Assembly (NCBI GenBank): GCA_039105265.1
Contig: JAPFFF010000017.1
Location: 2,728,001 to 2,792,000 of the forward strand
Source of the DNA: Tritrichomonas musculus
Taxonomy: Eukaryota; Parabasalia; Tritrichomonadida; Tritrichomonadidae
Reading direction: 5' to 3'
DNA: 64,000 nt
Both the position numbers and the translations under genes were made by a program. Below are positions 23,701 to 33,660 of this stretch, piece by piece (the stretch's first letter is position 1; each line of letters begins with the position of its first letter). The notes beneath the pieces are model-generated. The model searched no databases. It was not told the origin of the DNA and worked only from the letters and a program-made list of their open reading frames with translations.

Positions 23701-25521
23701 ATGTTATATCGTAATGAGAGATCACATAACCATCAAATCGAAACAGGAAATGTATTGCATGCATTTGAAGAGATGCGTCATATGATTAACGTTAATGACG
23801 GAACACGTTCATTTTCATTCAGAACTGTTGACTGTCATGATCAGCCCGCACCGTTTACAGCAGGTCAATACTCACAAATCAGTTTAACTCATCCTGATCA
23901 TTTCATAAGTGATGTTGACAAAGGATTTCTGACATTTCATGTCAAACTAGATTTACAGTTGAATACCGATCTTGATAAATTGCGAACCATTGAAGACCCT
24001 CAACACTTCTACAAACTGTTTGTCGGTTTCAAATCATCAAATCAGTTGTTCGATCGTTTAGAGATTCTACATAATAATGTTAATGTCGGATATCAACAGA
24101 ATGAATGTGTTCGTGAAGGTTTCTTATATTCTGCACTTAAACCAGAAACAGAAAAGAAAAGACGTAGATTCGTTCATTCTTTATGGGAAAATGTAAGTCA
24201 ATATTCACAAACAATGGCAGGAACGTATGTAAATCTGATGAATTTCAAAGAGAACGGAAGAGCACAAGTTGAATTTGATTTAAACCTTCCGTTTGATGAC
24301 TTACTAGCATTACAGGCATTTGATTTATTCCCTAACGGAATCATCGGTGATTTATCAATTCGTTTTCAAGTCAGCCCCGCAGGTCTTGTTTGGGCTGTTA
24401 TTGATCCTTATGTAGTTGCTGAAACAAAAGCATTTCTCGAAGATGATGAATCTGTTTCTGCTGAATCATTAGATAAACTTCGTGATTTAAAGGTTCGCGG
24501 TAAACTTAAACGTCAATTCACACAAATCGGTAATGAAGCAACCATTCCTTCCGTGTTTGATCAAACACTTACAATCAAATATCAAAGAATACATGCAGGT
24601 AATCCTGTTGATGAAGATGAAACACCAAAAGAAGTTGTATTTCATTACACAATTGATGATTATGAGAAGTTTCATGTGAAAGAGTCTGATGTTAATAAAG
24701 GAACGTTTGCAGAAATGATTGCATCGGCAAATCCCGATGCTCCGTTAGCTCCTGGCGATGTTGTTAAAATCTTAGAAACAAAACATAAAGACATTGAATA
24801 TTCAAACGGTGTTGCAACATTGACCTGCAATCAAATGACAATCACTCTTTGCAAATCAAACATGCAGGGCTACGGTGTTTGTGAAGCAACACGTCAAGGA
24901 ATTGAAAACATTTTGAGACAAGGTTTAATCATTCCTTCACAGAAGGTTGATTATCATGCATTTCCGATTGCTGCCGCCGCAAACGGAATCAAATCAACAT
25001 TGAACATACCTTTGATTAACGTTACAACAATGTCGGTTCTGTTTCCAAAGCATCATAATGATCTGACTGTATTTGAAAACCCTGTTTATCAAAACTGTTA
25101 TTTGAACATAGGCGGTAAGAACTTCCCTGACGAGAACGTAGATACCATCGGTGCAAGATTCTTTGAAAATCAATTGACTGCCGGTGATTTAGACGCAATT
25201 ACACTTCAATGTACAAAGGAATTTGAAGATTCATTTACTATGCCAAAGAACGACGCACGAGGTAATCGATACAAAAACACTTTGTCTGATGCAACATCAT
25301 TTGTATTCAATATTCAAACTGAAAGATCATCTGCAGGTTATTGTTATGATGGTTTAGACGGAGGTTTTGGTAATGTTCAAATTCAAATCAACGGTCAACC
25401 AATTCACACAGGTGTGAACGATACATATTATAATGTAAATGAAGAAGGTACAGTTCATCCACCCCCTGTCAGTTATGTTTGTGCCGTGATACATACTTTA
25501 AATTATCTCTCGAAGGTTTAG
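23701..25521 (+). CDS. MCP: Major capsid protein, about 600 aa (B)
   Basis: Homologue of the A capsid protein (18421) and of the split C gene. Diagnostic segments run in order: TRSFSFRTVDCHDQPAPF, SQISLTHPDHFISD, FVGFKSSNQLFDRLEILHNN, DLFPNGIIGDLSIRFQ, LCKSNMQGYGVCEATR, YHAFPIAAAANG, NPVYQNCYLNIGGKNFP. A highly acidic insert (HAGNPVDEDETPKE...) in the middle differs between families and may be a surface loop. It is the first gene of the forward run capsid, integrase, 116-aa, 320-aa. Confidence 0.85.
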   Translation: MLYRNERSHNHQIETGNVLHAFEEMRHMINVNDGTRSFSFRTVDCHDQPAPFTAGQYSQISLTHPDHFISDVDKGFLTFHVKLDLQLNTDLDKLRTIEDPQHFYKLFVGFKSSNQLFDRLEILHNNVNVGYQQNECVREGFLYSALKPETEKKRRRFVHSLWENVSQYSQTMAGTYVNLMNFKENGRAQVEFDLNLPFDDLLALQAFDLFPNGIIGDLSIRFQVSPAGLVWAVIDPYVVAETKAFLEDDESVSAESLDKLRDLKVRGKLKRQFTQIGNEATIPSVFDQTLTIKYQRIHAGNPVDEDETPKEVVFHYTIDDYEKFHVKESDVNKGTFAEMIASANPDAPLAPGDVVKILETKHKDIEYSNGVATLTCNQMTITLCKSNMQGYGVCEATRQGIENILRQGLIIPSQKVDYHAFPIAAAANGIKSTLNIPLINVTTMSVLFPKHHNDLTVFENPVYQNCYLNIGGKNFPDENVDTIGARFFENQLTAGDLDAITLQCTKEFEDSFTMPKNDARGNRYKNTLSDATSFVFNIQTERSSAGYCYDGLDGGFGNVQIQINGQPIHTGVNDTYYNVNEEGTVHPPPVSYVCAVIHTLNYLSKV

Positions 25522-25582
25522 AATACGTTGATGATGAAACGCCAAAAGGTTCGCAAGCTAATGAATAAATAAACTGATTTCG

Positions 25583-25661
25583 ATTGAAGGTTAAAATTAC
25601 CCCTTTCTATAGCTCTTTTTATTTTTGTGATTCTTTGACTGTTTCCGTTCACGGGCGGCAT
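25583..25661. repeat. Dispersed intergenic repeat, copy after B capsid gene
   Basis: About 80 bp starting ATTGAAGGTTAAAA, with T-rich middle and a tail containing GTTTCCGTTCACGGGCGGC. Other copies of the full unit: 33501-33581, 45313-45392 and 54529-54609. Short inverted versions end other genes. It fills most of the 166-bp gap before integrase. Confidence 0.7.
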
Positions 25662-25669
25662 TTGAAGGC

Positions 25670-25679
25670 TTTATTTTTG
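25670..25679 (+). promoter_or_regulatory. TTTATTTTTG promoter-like motif, B integrase
   Basis: Exact motif eight bases before the ATG at 25688. Confidence 0.5.
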
Positions 25680-25687
25680 CGATCAAA

Positions 25688-26803
25688 ATGAATGAATACA
25701 TCGAAGACATAGCGAGTGCACGCAGCTACAAAGAATCAATTAATTATCCTTTCAAATCTAAATACAAGTACATCAAAGACACAAACATTAAAACTGAGCC
25801 CTATATTAAGGATTTCCGATTGAAAACAGTAAAGAAACTATCAAAACCTGACTTCTCATTTGAGCCTCATTGTTGGGAAATGGATATAATGTTTGCATTA
25901 AACAAAGCTTATCTCGTCCTAATCAATGTAAACACGAAATACTTAATTGTTGAACCGATTGCGGACAGAACTGAGTTAACTATAATCAAAGTAATTGATA
26001 AACTAGTTAATAAAAGGAATATCAGAATCGAAACAATTAAATGTGATGGTGAACAGGCTTTTATATCAAATGCATTCAAAAGTTATTGCAACGGAGACGA
26101 AAGATACCAATCAAACAAACCGTCAATTAAATTCAAAGCCCCGAACAAAATAAAGTTAATCATTGATGATTCACCTTTCACGAACGCACATAAATGTGTT
26201 GATGCAGTAATCAGAACTTTACGAAACGCCTTCGGTCAATCACAACAACGAATGACAAACAATGTATTGATGCAACAAACGGTTAAATGGTACAATAACA
26301 CACCTCATTCATCTCTTCGCTTATTGAATCCTTTATACACATCATTTGATGAAGAAACTGATGAATACCTTGACAAACGACAATCAAAATACATTTATCT
26401 TACACCTCAACAGATGCAAGACGACCGCGACTTTGAATGGCAGTACATAAGAGCCAAATCAATGCAATTGAAAGAGATTCAACAAAAACAACGATTTAAA
26501 GGTCTTCTGTCATATAAACCCAAAAATATAATACTCATTCACACCGATTACGCGAAAACAGAAAAGAAACATGAAAAGCGAAGAAGAGTGTTCAATGAAC
26601 TTGCTGAATTCATTTGTTATGAATCAGGAAACGTTAAATGTAAACTATTAAATCCTTTACGTCAAACTAACAAAACACTGAAGAATAAAACAATAATAAC
26701 AGTTCCAATCATGTACACAAAATATGTTTGTTCGTCAATAGATGCTTTGAATGATGATTATAAAATATTCTTTTTGACTTATAAAACGCAAAATGAAAGC
26801 TAA
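25688..26803 (+). CDS. int: Retroviral-type integrase, 371 aa (B)
   Basis: Core motifs: CWEMDIMF (first Asp near residue 65), IKCDGEQ (near 120), HKCVDAVIRTLRNAFG (third acidic position near 170, Asp), then KWYNNTPHSSLR (about 201-211). Shorter than the A enzyme mainly at the N-terminus and between motifs one and two. A basic C-terminal region KTEKKHEKRRRVFNELAEF is shared with A. The last codons overlap the start of the 116-aa gene by 11 bp. Confidence 0.93.
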   Translation: MNEYIEDIASARSYKESINYPFKSKYKYIKDTNIKTEPYIKDFRLKTVKKLSKPDFSFEPHCWEMDIMFALNKAYLVLINVNTKYLIVEPIADRTELTIIKVIDKLVNKRNIRIETIKCDGEQAFISNAFKSYCNGDERYQSNKPSIKFKAPNKIKLIIDDSPFTNAHKCVDAVIRTLRNAFGQSQQRMTNNVLMQQTVKWYNNTPHSSLRLLNPLYTSFDEETDEYLDKRQSKYIYLTPQQMQDDRDFEWQYIRAKSMQLKEIQQKQRFKGLLSYKPKNIILIHTDYAKTEKKHEKRRRVFNELAEFICYESGNVKCKLLNPLRQTNKTLKNKTIITVPIMYTKYVCSSIDALNDDYKIFFLTYKTQNES

Positions 26804-27143
26804 ACAACCAATCACAAAACGATACTATCACACACAATCAAAAGATTTTAATCTTCCTGATGATTTCGTTTATAGTCGCAACAAGAAGTACATTGTTGTT
26901 CAGTATTGTGGTGCTGTTGTCAATCAACATATTGTCGGTGATTTGATGGTTCATTCAGATATAGTTGAATTCATGCCTTTCTGCGACCATTTCATAATGC
27001 TTGCTAACAGAAGACAAACCAAATACAGAAAATATGAGTGTCTGAACAACACAAAGAAAGAATACAGGTTATGGTTCACAGACATGAAAGGAAACGTTAT
27101 TGAACCTGAATCATTTATATTCAGTTGTTTATTAATTTATTGA
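26793..27143 (+). CDS. Conserved beta-rich protein, 116 aa (B)
   Basis: Homologue of the A 110-aa protein: FVYSRNKKYIVVQYCGAVVN, GDLMVHSDIVEF, CDHFIMLANRRQTKYRKYE, FSCLLIY. Starts inside the end of the integrase gene, so either a two-gene transcript with reinitiation or a promoter inside integrase is needed. Family not recognised. Confidence 0.7.
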   Translation: MKAKQPITKRYYHTQSKDFNLPDDFVYSRNKKYIVVQYCGAVVNQHIVGDLMVHSDIVEFMPFCDHFIMLANRRQTKYRKYECLNNTKKEYRLWFTDMKGNVIEPESFIFSCLLIY

Positions 27144-27156
27144 AGTATCAAAGAAT

Positions 27157-28119
27157 ATGTTTAATAATCTCGGTAATTTGTTTAAAACAAAGGAACAAAT
27201 CGAGAGAGAAGAACGAGAGAAAGCGATACGTATACAAAGACAGAAAGTCCGTGAACGGGCACGTGATATAAGAAATAAAGCATATGAAGTACAACAGATT
27301 GGAAATGCAAATGCACAATTATATCAAACACAAGCTAATGTATTGAGGACTCAATTACCACCGAGAACTAATTTACTGGATTACCAAAGACAAACAAATA
27401 ATTTGGTATTAAATGAACAACAGGAACATAATGATTTTCGTTTGAAAAGAAAGCTGCAAGATTATCAATACATTAATCGAAATCAACATATTGATGATGT
27501 TCAAGAGGAATACCAGAAGACGAAACAAACGTGTTTCGGAAATCAACCACCGCCACAAATGAATCAATTTAATCAACCGCCACAGACATCAACATACTCA
27601 ATACCTGTTATCAATTCACATCCACAAACACCAAAAATAAATAAACATATTCAATTTGCTGACGCGACTACATCACCGTATCTGAAGGATTTCGGGACAT
27701 CTCCCTACAAATCACCCCCACAAACAAATAAGTTTGCTAATGCTGCGACATCTCCTTTCAAATCACCACAAAATGAAGATGTATCATTTGCAAATGCAAA
27801 AGTTTATCATGTATCTTCTTCATCTGACGACGATAATGATAACCCGCCAATAAAGTACGGATGGATTGCTTTCAGTGATGATGAATCACCTCAACCGTAT
27901 TCAATAAGAAAAACATTTTCATCTTCATCTGATTCATTACTTTCTGATTCATCTTCCGATACATTCCCTAACGGATCACCAAAAAATAAAAAACAAAGTG
28001 ATTCAAAGGGTAAACACAGTAAAAAACAAACGAATTCACAACCGTTTCCAATACATAATGATTCTTTAAATACTGCGGGCAGTGACTCAACGAGAAGGAG
28101 GAGAAGAAGACCGTCATAA
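27157..28119 (+). CDS. Basic low-complexity protein with coiled-coil start, 320 aa (B)
   Basis: N-terminal half is charged helix (KTKEQIEREEREKAIRIQRQKV) and Gln/Asn-rich; the middle has repeats of the style FANAATSPFKSPQ; the C-terminal third is Ser/Asp-rich and ends in an Arg run (STRRRRRRPS). This layout suits a DNA-condensing or scaffold protein. Position matches the A 493-aa gene. Begins 13 bp after the 116-aa gene. Confidence 0.65.
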   Translation: MFNNLGNLFKTKEQIEREEREKAIRIQRQKVRERARDIRNKAYEVQQIGNANAQLYQTQANVLRTQLPPRTNLLDYQRQTNNLVLNEQQEHNDFRLKRKLQDYQYINRNQHIDDVQEEYQKTKQTCFGNQPPPQMNQFNQPPQTSTYSIPVINSHPQTPKINKHIQFADATTSPYLKDFGTSPYKSPPQTNKFANAATSPFKSPQNEDVSFANAKVYHVSSSSDDDNDNPPIKYGWIAFSDDESPQPYSIRKTFSSSSDSLLSDSSSDTFPNGSPKNKKQSDSKGKHSKKQTNSQPFPIHNDSLNTAGSDSTRRRRRRPS

Positions 28120-28156
28120 AAATAAAATCATCAAATAATCATTAATTTATTTTTAT

Positions 28157-30667
28157 TTATTCAGGTACTTTGATATCATATCCTTCTGCTGCTGATAGTC
28201 TCTCAAGCTTTTGTTTAGACATTTGAATCTTATATTCAATATATCCGCAACCCTTACCGTAAACTGTATCAATCCAGACGGCAATATTATTATTTGAAAC
28301 CTCCTTTAACGTTTGAATATCTGTCGGGCTAGCAACATTGATGTAAGCTATTGTTTCATTAACATCAGTACCTGCGGGTGCAACTTTCTGAATTAAGTAA
28401 TTAATGTTTTCGATAATGGTCTTAAACTCAGGATTCCAGCTATTAATATCTCTAGACCATTTACCTGTTTCGAAGACGATTGTCTTTTTAGATTTGTTTA
28501 TGAAATCTTGTATGAGAGCAATACATTTCTTGTTATAATCAGATTTTTGTGTTTTCCTGTAATTCATCCATTCAACGTAATTCATCGGCTTCAAATTATG
28601 TTCTGTTTCAATTGCTTTCTTAACGGGATTATCAAAGTGATATACAAATAATGCATTTGATATAGTAAGATAATTAACAACTTTTGATAACGGATGTATT
28701 TCACTGAATATCTCCCAATAAACCTTCCATATCTTAGAAAAGAGACTACTCCAGAATGAATTTGGTGATGCTCTGGTGCTGACTCTTGGTTTTCCTAATC
28801 TCAAATCAGAATAGTATTGAATGTACGGAGCGAGTCGTGTTTTGCTTGAGTCTTGAAGAATATATTTACCTGTATTCCAATCAATCTTGTCTTTGCTTTT
28901 CTCAAACATTTCATCAAGCCAGACATTAAACGGTAATTTCTTTCGTGCTTCTGGTGTAGTAACCATTGTTTTCCAAACCTTCTTGTAAGGAGAAGCAAAT
29001 ACAAGCTTGTATCCGTTAATGATTTGTGGAACACCTCGTTTATCAACTAATATAATATCATCAACTTTATCACCGTTCAGGTCTGTTATTTCAATCTCTC
29101 CTGACGGGTCTTTAGCGTTAGTAGGAAGTAATCTGTATTTTGGTTTTCCGTCCGGGTCAAGATGTGTGTGACAATAAACTTTTGCCTGGTCTCGTGTAGC
29201 GGCTGAAGGAATGTATTTAACTCTGTAATTTCCGTTAATGATTATATCAAGGAAGTTTTGTTTGTAAAATGAGCTGTTTTGTGTGTGTGATTGAATATCT
29301 AAGTTCCCGAATTTACCGATATTGCTAAGAACTGTCGGAGCATCTCTGTTTTCACGTTTACCTGTTGTTTTGATTTCTTGTTTGTATTGTTGCAATAATC
29401 GTTGAATTTCTTCTTCAGATGTTGGTGACTCAAATTCTGCTCCTTTCTTAAAACGTGATTCATCGAAAGAATTAAGCTTACCGAACTTAACTTTTTTGGC
29501 AGGTCTCTTTACACGTTCATTGTACTGTTGAAACGTTTCATTAAGTTCTGTTTCATCATCCTCGTTAGCAATAAATGTTGTATCATCATTCATTTTATTA
29601 CTCGAAAAATTATTATTATTATTGTTTGTTATTGGTTTGATTGATGGTGGTTTGATTGGTTGTATGACATCAGAGCCTTTGATAGGTTTTCTATTAATGA
29701 TTGTGTCAAACACTCTGAAGAATGATGATAAGCCTGTAATTGATTTTCGTTCATTGGTTATATCAATGTTTCTCTTCATATTATCTCTGATAGTTTCTAG
29801 TGTTTGATGTAATGCATCAACGTTTTCTTTCGCTTGTTCATCAAGTTTGTTTTGTGGTTTCTTTGCTGCTTCATAACATCTTGGAAGTACTTTGATCCAG
29901 GGTTGATTATAGCCTAATTGCTTGAGCAATTCAATGTCATCATCTACCTGATCGTAAGGAGACAGCAACAAGGATGATAGGTTATCTTCTTCTTCTTCTT
30001 CTGGTTCCGGGAAGTTGAATGATATTGACGGAAGGGAATCTTCTTGCTCTAAAAAACTTGTATTCAGTAATTCATCAGAATCACTCGGAGTTATGCGTTT
30101 TCTTCTCGGAGTTCTTCGTTTACTGCTGTCAGGTGTTGGTTCATGTATGCTGGTTCTCTTTCTTCTTCCTTTGGTGGTTTGTGGTGTTTGACTCTTTCGC
30201 GGAGGTTTGATGGGTGATGAACGAAAACCATCAGAGCTATAATTTAAATCATCGTTGACAACAATATTAAAGTAATTGATGATTGTATCAAGACTTTTTT
30301 TATCTGTTGTGTACTCTCTTAAACTAAGGAATTGATTACCTTTACTTTTAATTCCTGCATTGATTTTGTTCATCAATGAAACAAATCGTCGAAACTTAAC
30401 TTTCATTTCACGAATCTTTCCGACACTTCTTCCTGTATATTCATTGTTTTGTATCAAATACAACAAATTAATTAATTCATCGGGGTGTTCTAGTTTGTAT
30501 GTACTGAGAAACGTTTTCTTAAAATAATCTATCGGGTCCTCTAGTTCTTCATCATCATCATCATCAGGTTTAGATACCTCACTGTCAAATACAGAATCAT
30601 CATCAATATTACCACTTAAATCTAATTCAAAGCTATCAGATGAATTATTTTTATCTTGTTTTGACAT
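28157..30667 (-). CDS. Large conserved structural-type protein, 836 aa (B)
   Basis: The N-terminal 450 residues are acidic and disordered (DDDDDEELEDPIDYF, a Glu run, Pro/Lys patches). The C-terminal half carries the core shared with A: FGNLDIQSHTQNSSFYKQNF, DIIINGNYRVKYIPSAATRD, ITDLNGDKVDDIILVDKRG (calcium-loop-like), NGYKLVFASPYKKVWKT, SPNSFWSSLFSKIWKVYW. Divergent from the fibre gene with about 21 bp between starts, an arrangement kept in A. Likely virion component by association; no named family. Confidence 0.7.
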   Translation of the reverse strand: MSKQDKNNSSDSFELDLSGNIDDDSVFDSEVSKPDDDDDEELEDPIDYFKKTFLSTYKLEHPDELINLLYLIQNNEYTGRSVGKIREMKVKFRRFVSLMNKINAGIKSKGNQFLSLREYTTDKKSLDTIINYFNIVVNDDLNYSSDGFRSSPIKPPRKSQTPQTTKGRRKRTSIHEPTPDSSKRRTPRRKRITPSDSDELLNTSFLEQEDSLPSISFNFPEPEEEEEDNLSSLLLSPYDQVDDDIELLKQLGYNQPWIKVLPRCYEAAKKPQNKLDEQAKENVDALHQTLETIRDNMKRNIDITNERKSITGLSSFFRVFDTIINRKPIKGSDVIQPIKPPSIKPITNNNNNNFSSNKMNDDTTFIANEDDETELNETFQQYNERVKRPAKKVKFGKLNSFDESRFKKGAEFESPTSEEEIQRLLQQYKQEIKTTGKRENRDAPTVLSNIGKFGNLDIQSHTQNSSFYKQNFLDIIINGNYRVKYIPSAATRDQAKVYCHTHLDPDGKPKYRLLPTNAKDPSGEIEITDLNGDKVDDIILVDKRGVPQIINGYKLVFASPYKKVWKTMVTTPEARKKLPFNVWLDEMFEKSKDKIDWNTGKYILQDSSKTRLAPYIQYYSDLRLGKPRVSTRASPNSFWSSLFSKIWKVYWEIFSEIHPLSKVVNYLTISNALFVYHFDNPVKKAIETEHNLKPMNYVEWMNYRKTQKSDYNKKCIALIQDFINKSKKTIVFETGKWSRDINSWNPEFKTIIENINYLIQKVAPAGTDVNETIAYINVASPTDIQTLKEVSNNNIAVWIDTVYGKGCGYIEYKIQMSKQKLERLSAAEGYDIKVPE

Positions 30668-30688
30668 TGTTTAGTTTCTAATAAATTG

Positions 30689-33448
30689 ATGTTTACGATC
30701 GAGCAGAGCGGTCACGTAACAAAAACAAATACTATTGACGGACTAATTAACGAATACATCAAAAGATATGTCGATAATTATGTTATCAAAGGTGATTCAT
30801 CGAACGGTCACGGAATCACAGAGGAACAATTGAATGAAGCTGTTAACGGATTGCGTGATTATGTCATCAACAATTACGCTTTATCAACTGATATACCTGA
30901 TGACTTGATTAATGAAGAATCGTTGACGACAAAAATAAATGAAGCACTGAAAGGATATGCACTGAAGACAGATATTCCTGAACCTGTTGACTTAACAGCG
31001 TATTATACAAGCGCACAAGCTGATGAGAAGTTTGTTGATGAAGATGAATTGGCTTATGAATTAGATAAGTATGTTTTATCAGATGACGTTGAAAATAAAT
31101 TAGCTGAATTGAAAAATGACCTCGGAAACTGTTTAACGAAAGATAATTTATACAGTGATTCTAGTAAAATTGATGGATTTAATAACTTGAGATTTGAAAC
31201 AGGCACTGTCAGTCATAATCTTACAAAAGACTCAGAATTTCTTACGAAAGCTCGTGATTTAGGTATATATATCTATTTCGAAAAAACGAGTGATTATACT
31301 GACGGATATTATGTGTTTTCGCGTGAAACTGATGCTTGTGTTGAATATAAATTATCTGGTACTGCAAAAAATGTAAACTACAAAGGAATTTGTATCTATT
31401 ACGCAACCAGTTCAGACAATTATGATCACTTTATAAGTAATAGCAGTAGCTGGGCACCTCCGACTGATATTACAGAGTTCTATGTAATGGATAACTCATC
31501 AATCCCGACCATAGATTATACAAATAAAAAATATGTCAGCAAAGATGACCTAAGCACTCAATTAAATGTATATGCATTGAAGACAGATATTCCGGAAGTA
31601 CTCAAAAATAATGAACTACAATTGAATCCGAATGAAGAACCAACAGAAGAAGTTCAACAGAAATTGATGAATGATGATAAACCGCTATCAGCACAAGCAT
31701 CATATATATTATCATCTATGGCAGTAACTAAAGTAAAAGATTTGATTAATATTGATGAATATGCAAAGCTTACAAACTTAAGCGAGTATCGTAAAATGAA
31801 TGATTTAAGTATAACAAAGTTAACTCAACTTGAAATTGATAGAAGTATAGAAGAAAACGGTATTTGTGATCATGTTTATGAAAAATGTTTCATCAAATTT
31901 AGATATAATGATATTGAATATGATTATGTATTCACAACAGGCAATTTTAGTTCACTAGGATATTGGTGTGATAACTTCATTAATGTTGAAGGTACTGAAT
32001 ACAGTTTGTTTTGGAAGTATGATGGTACATTACTATTAGAAAATTCAACAACATATTGTAAAGGCCCGATGGTTTATATTATATCAATTTTGTATGAAGA
32101 CGGAACGGATGAAATAGCATTGAAGACAGATATTCCTGAACCTGTTGACTTAACAGCGTATTATACTAGTTCACAAGCTGATGAGAAGTTTGTTGATGAG
32201 GATGAATTGGCTTATGAATTAGATAAGTATGAAACGAAAACAGTTGCTGAAGGTAAATATGCTTTGAAAAGTGAGATTCCGCTTGTTGTTCAATCTGATG
32301 AAACTGAATGTGATGCAACAGCAGCTGTTCCATCATTAGATTATGTTGTAAATACATATCAGACAATATTTGAAAGTAATCTAATTGATAAAAAAGCTAA
32401 TTTACTTGAAAAACAACTAACAGCTATTGATAACAAATTCTCAAATTATGCATTGAAAAGTGAAACAGATACAAAATTAACTCAATTGGATAATTATTAT
32501 GATAGTCTTGTTGAACAATTGGATTCAACTTATTATGATAAGGTAGATTGTGATGAAAAATTTGTATTGAAGTCAAATGTTTTAACAGAAGAACAACTAA
32601 TAAAAAAATGTGCTATTGATTGCGGTACATTTACGGAGGGTGCTGATATATCAATTCATCTTCTAAAAATTATAAATAACACAATTCAACTGGAATACGT
32701 AGTCGGAAATAATGCAGAAAGAAATGAAATAAGGATATTATTTTATGATACAGCCGCAAATCCCCATAACATAGTAATATTATTATATCAAAGAACTATA
32801 TATTTTGATAATTTTCAATATTCAGCGTATTATGAAGAAATTCTTGATTTATCATCAGGAAGACCACTTACATATCGTGTCCCGATGGCTGGATATAATT
32901 GGACAACTACTCAAGAATTATTAGATGCTAGACAAATATATTCAAGACAAATCATGGTACCAGGATATTTAGCAAAATTCAAGGCTGCTATTTACGGTAC
33001 GCAATCAAACACGACAATCACACATTACTCACCGATTGAATCATCAATGAACTCTGTTAATGATTTCGTTGTTGGTTCTCCTGTGTATATGACAGGTAAG
33101 GTTTACAAACATGTCGGTGATGAATGGATACCTTCAACAGCAGATGATACAACTGATTGTATTTGTAGTGTCAAGACTTCAGGAACATGGAAAGAATATG
33201 TCGGTATATGTGTGAGAATCGATGACAAAAATAAATGTATCACATTCGCAAGTCATGGCGATTACATTTGCAAAGTTAATGATTCATCATGTTATTCAAT
33301 CGGGGATGAGGTGTTTATCGATAATGAAGACAATAAGCTGAAAGTTCTTAGTGGTGAGACAGCGATAACATCAAAAATAAAACGTATGACTGTCGGAATC
33401 ATCACAAGCATCATTGATGAAAGAACATTATCTGTATTCAAAGAGTAA
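30689..33448 (+). CDS. Fibre-like repetitive protein, 919 aa (B)
   Basis: ATG at 30689 chosen (MFTIEQSGHVTKTNTIDGL), matching A. About 110 N-terminal residues are shared with C, then the middle differs completely from C apart from repeats of YALKTDIPEPVDLTAYY, TSAQADEKFVDEDELAYEL. A coiled segment lies near residues 560-640. The C-terminal 150 residues (HYSPIESSMNSVNDFVVGSP to SIIDERTLSVFKE) are the conserved head domain. This modular build is typical of attachment fibres. Confidence 0.75.
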   Translation: MFTIEQSGHVTKTNTIDGLINEYIKRYVDNYVIKGDSSNGHGITEEQLNEAVNGLRDYVINNYALSTDIPDDLINEESLTTKINEALKGYALKTDIPEPVDLTAYYTSAQADEKFVDEDELAYELDKYVLSDDVENKLAELKNDLGNCLTKDNLYSDSSKIDGFNNLRFETGTVSHNLTKDSEFLTKARDLGIYIYFEKTSDYTDGYYVFSRETDACVEYKLSGTAKNVNYKGICIYYATSSDNYDHFISNSSSWAPPTDITEFYVMDNSSIPTIDYTNKKYVSKDDLSTQLNVYALKTDIPEVLKNNELQLNPNEEPTEEVQQKLMNDDKPLSAQASYILSSMAVTKVKDLINIDEYAKLTNLSEYRKMNDLSITKLTQLEIDRSIEENGICDHVYEKCFIKFRYNDIEYDYVFTTGNFSSLGYWCDNFINVEGTEYSLFWKYDGTLLLENSTTYCKGPMVYIISILYEDGTDEIALKTDIPEPVDLTAYYTSSQADEKFVDEDELAYELDKYETKTVAEGKYALKSEIPLVVQSDETECDATAAVPSLDYVVNTYQTIFESNLIDKKANLLEKQLTAIDNKFSNYALKSETDTKLTQLDNYYDSLVEQLDSTYYDKVDCDEKFVLKSNVLTEEQLIKKCAIDCGTFTEGADISIHLLKIINNTIQLEYVVGNNAERNEIRILFYDTAANPHNIVILLYQRTIYFDNFQYSAYYEEILDLSSGRPLTYRVPMAGYNWTTTQELLDARQIYSRQIMVPGYLAKFKAAIYGTQSNTTITHYSPIESSMNSVNDFVVGSPVYMTGKVYKHVGDEWIPSTADDTTDCICSVKTSGTWKEYVGICVRIDDKNKCITFASHGDYICKVNDSSCYSIGDEVFIDNEDNKLKVLSGETAITSKIKRMTVGIITSIIDERTLSVFKE

Positions 33449-33500
33449 ATCAATTGAAATTCATTCATGAACGGCATTTTAGCCTTTTATTTCGTTTTCG

Positions 33501-33581
33501 ATTGAAGGTTAAAAATAGCTCTTTTTATATCCCTTTTTATTTTCATGATTCTTTGACTGTTTCCGTTCACGGGCAGCATTT
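33501..33581. repeat. Dispersed intergenic repeat, B, before 354-aa gene
   Basis: Full unit beginning ATTGAAGGTTAAAAATAGC with the tail GTTTCCGTTCACGGGCAGC. A partial second unit follows at 33591. Confidence 0.7.
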
Positions 33582-33590
33582 TTGATTTCA

Positions 33591-33640
33591 ATTGAAGGTT
33601 AAAAATATCTCTTTTTATATCCCTTTTTATTTTTCATTTT
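33591..33640. repeat. Left inverted repeat flanking B 354-aa gene
   Basis: ATTGAAGGTTAAAAATATCT and following T-rich bases to CATTTT. Its reverse complement, less 7 bp, lies directly after the gene at 34725-34767, so the gene is bracketed. Confidence 0.8.
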
Positions 33641-33660
33641 GATTTTTTATTTTTTATAAA

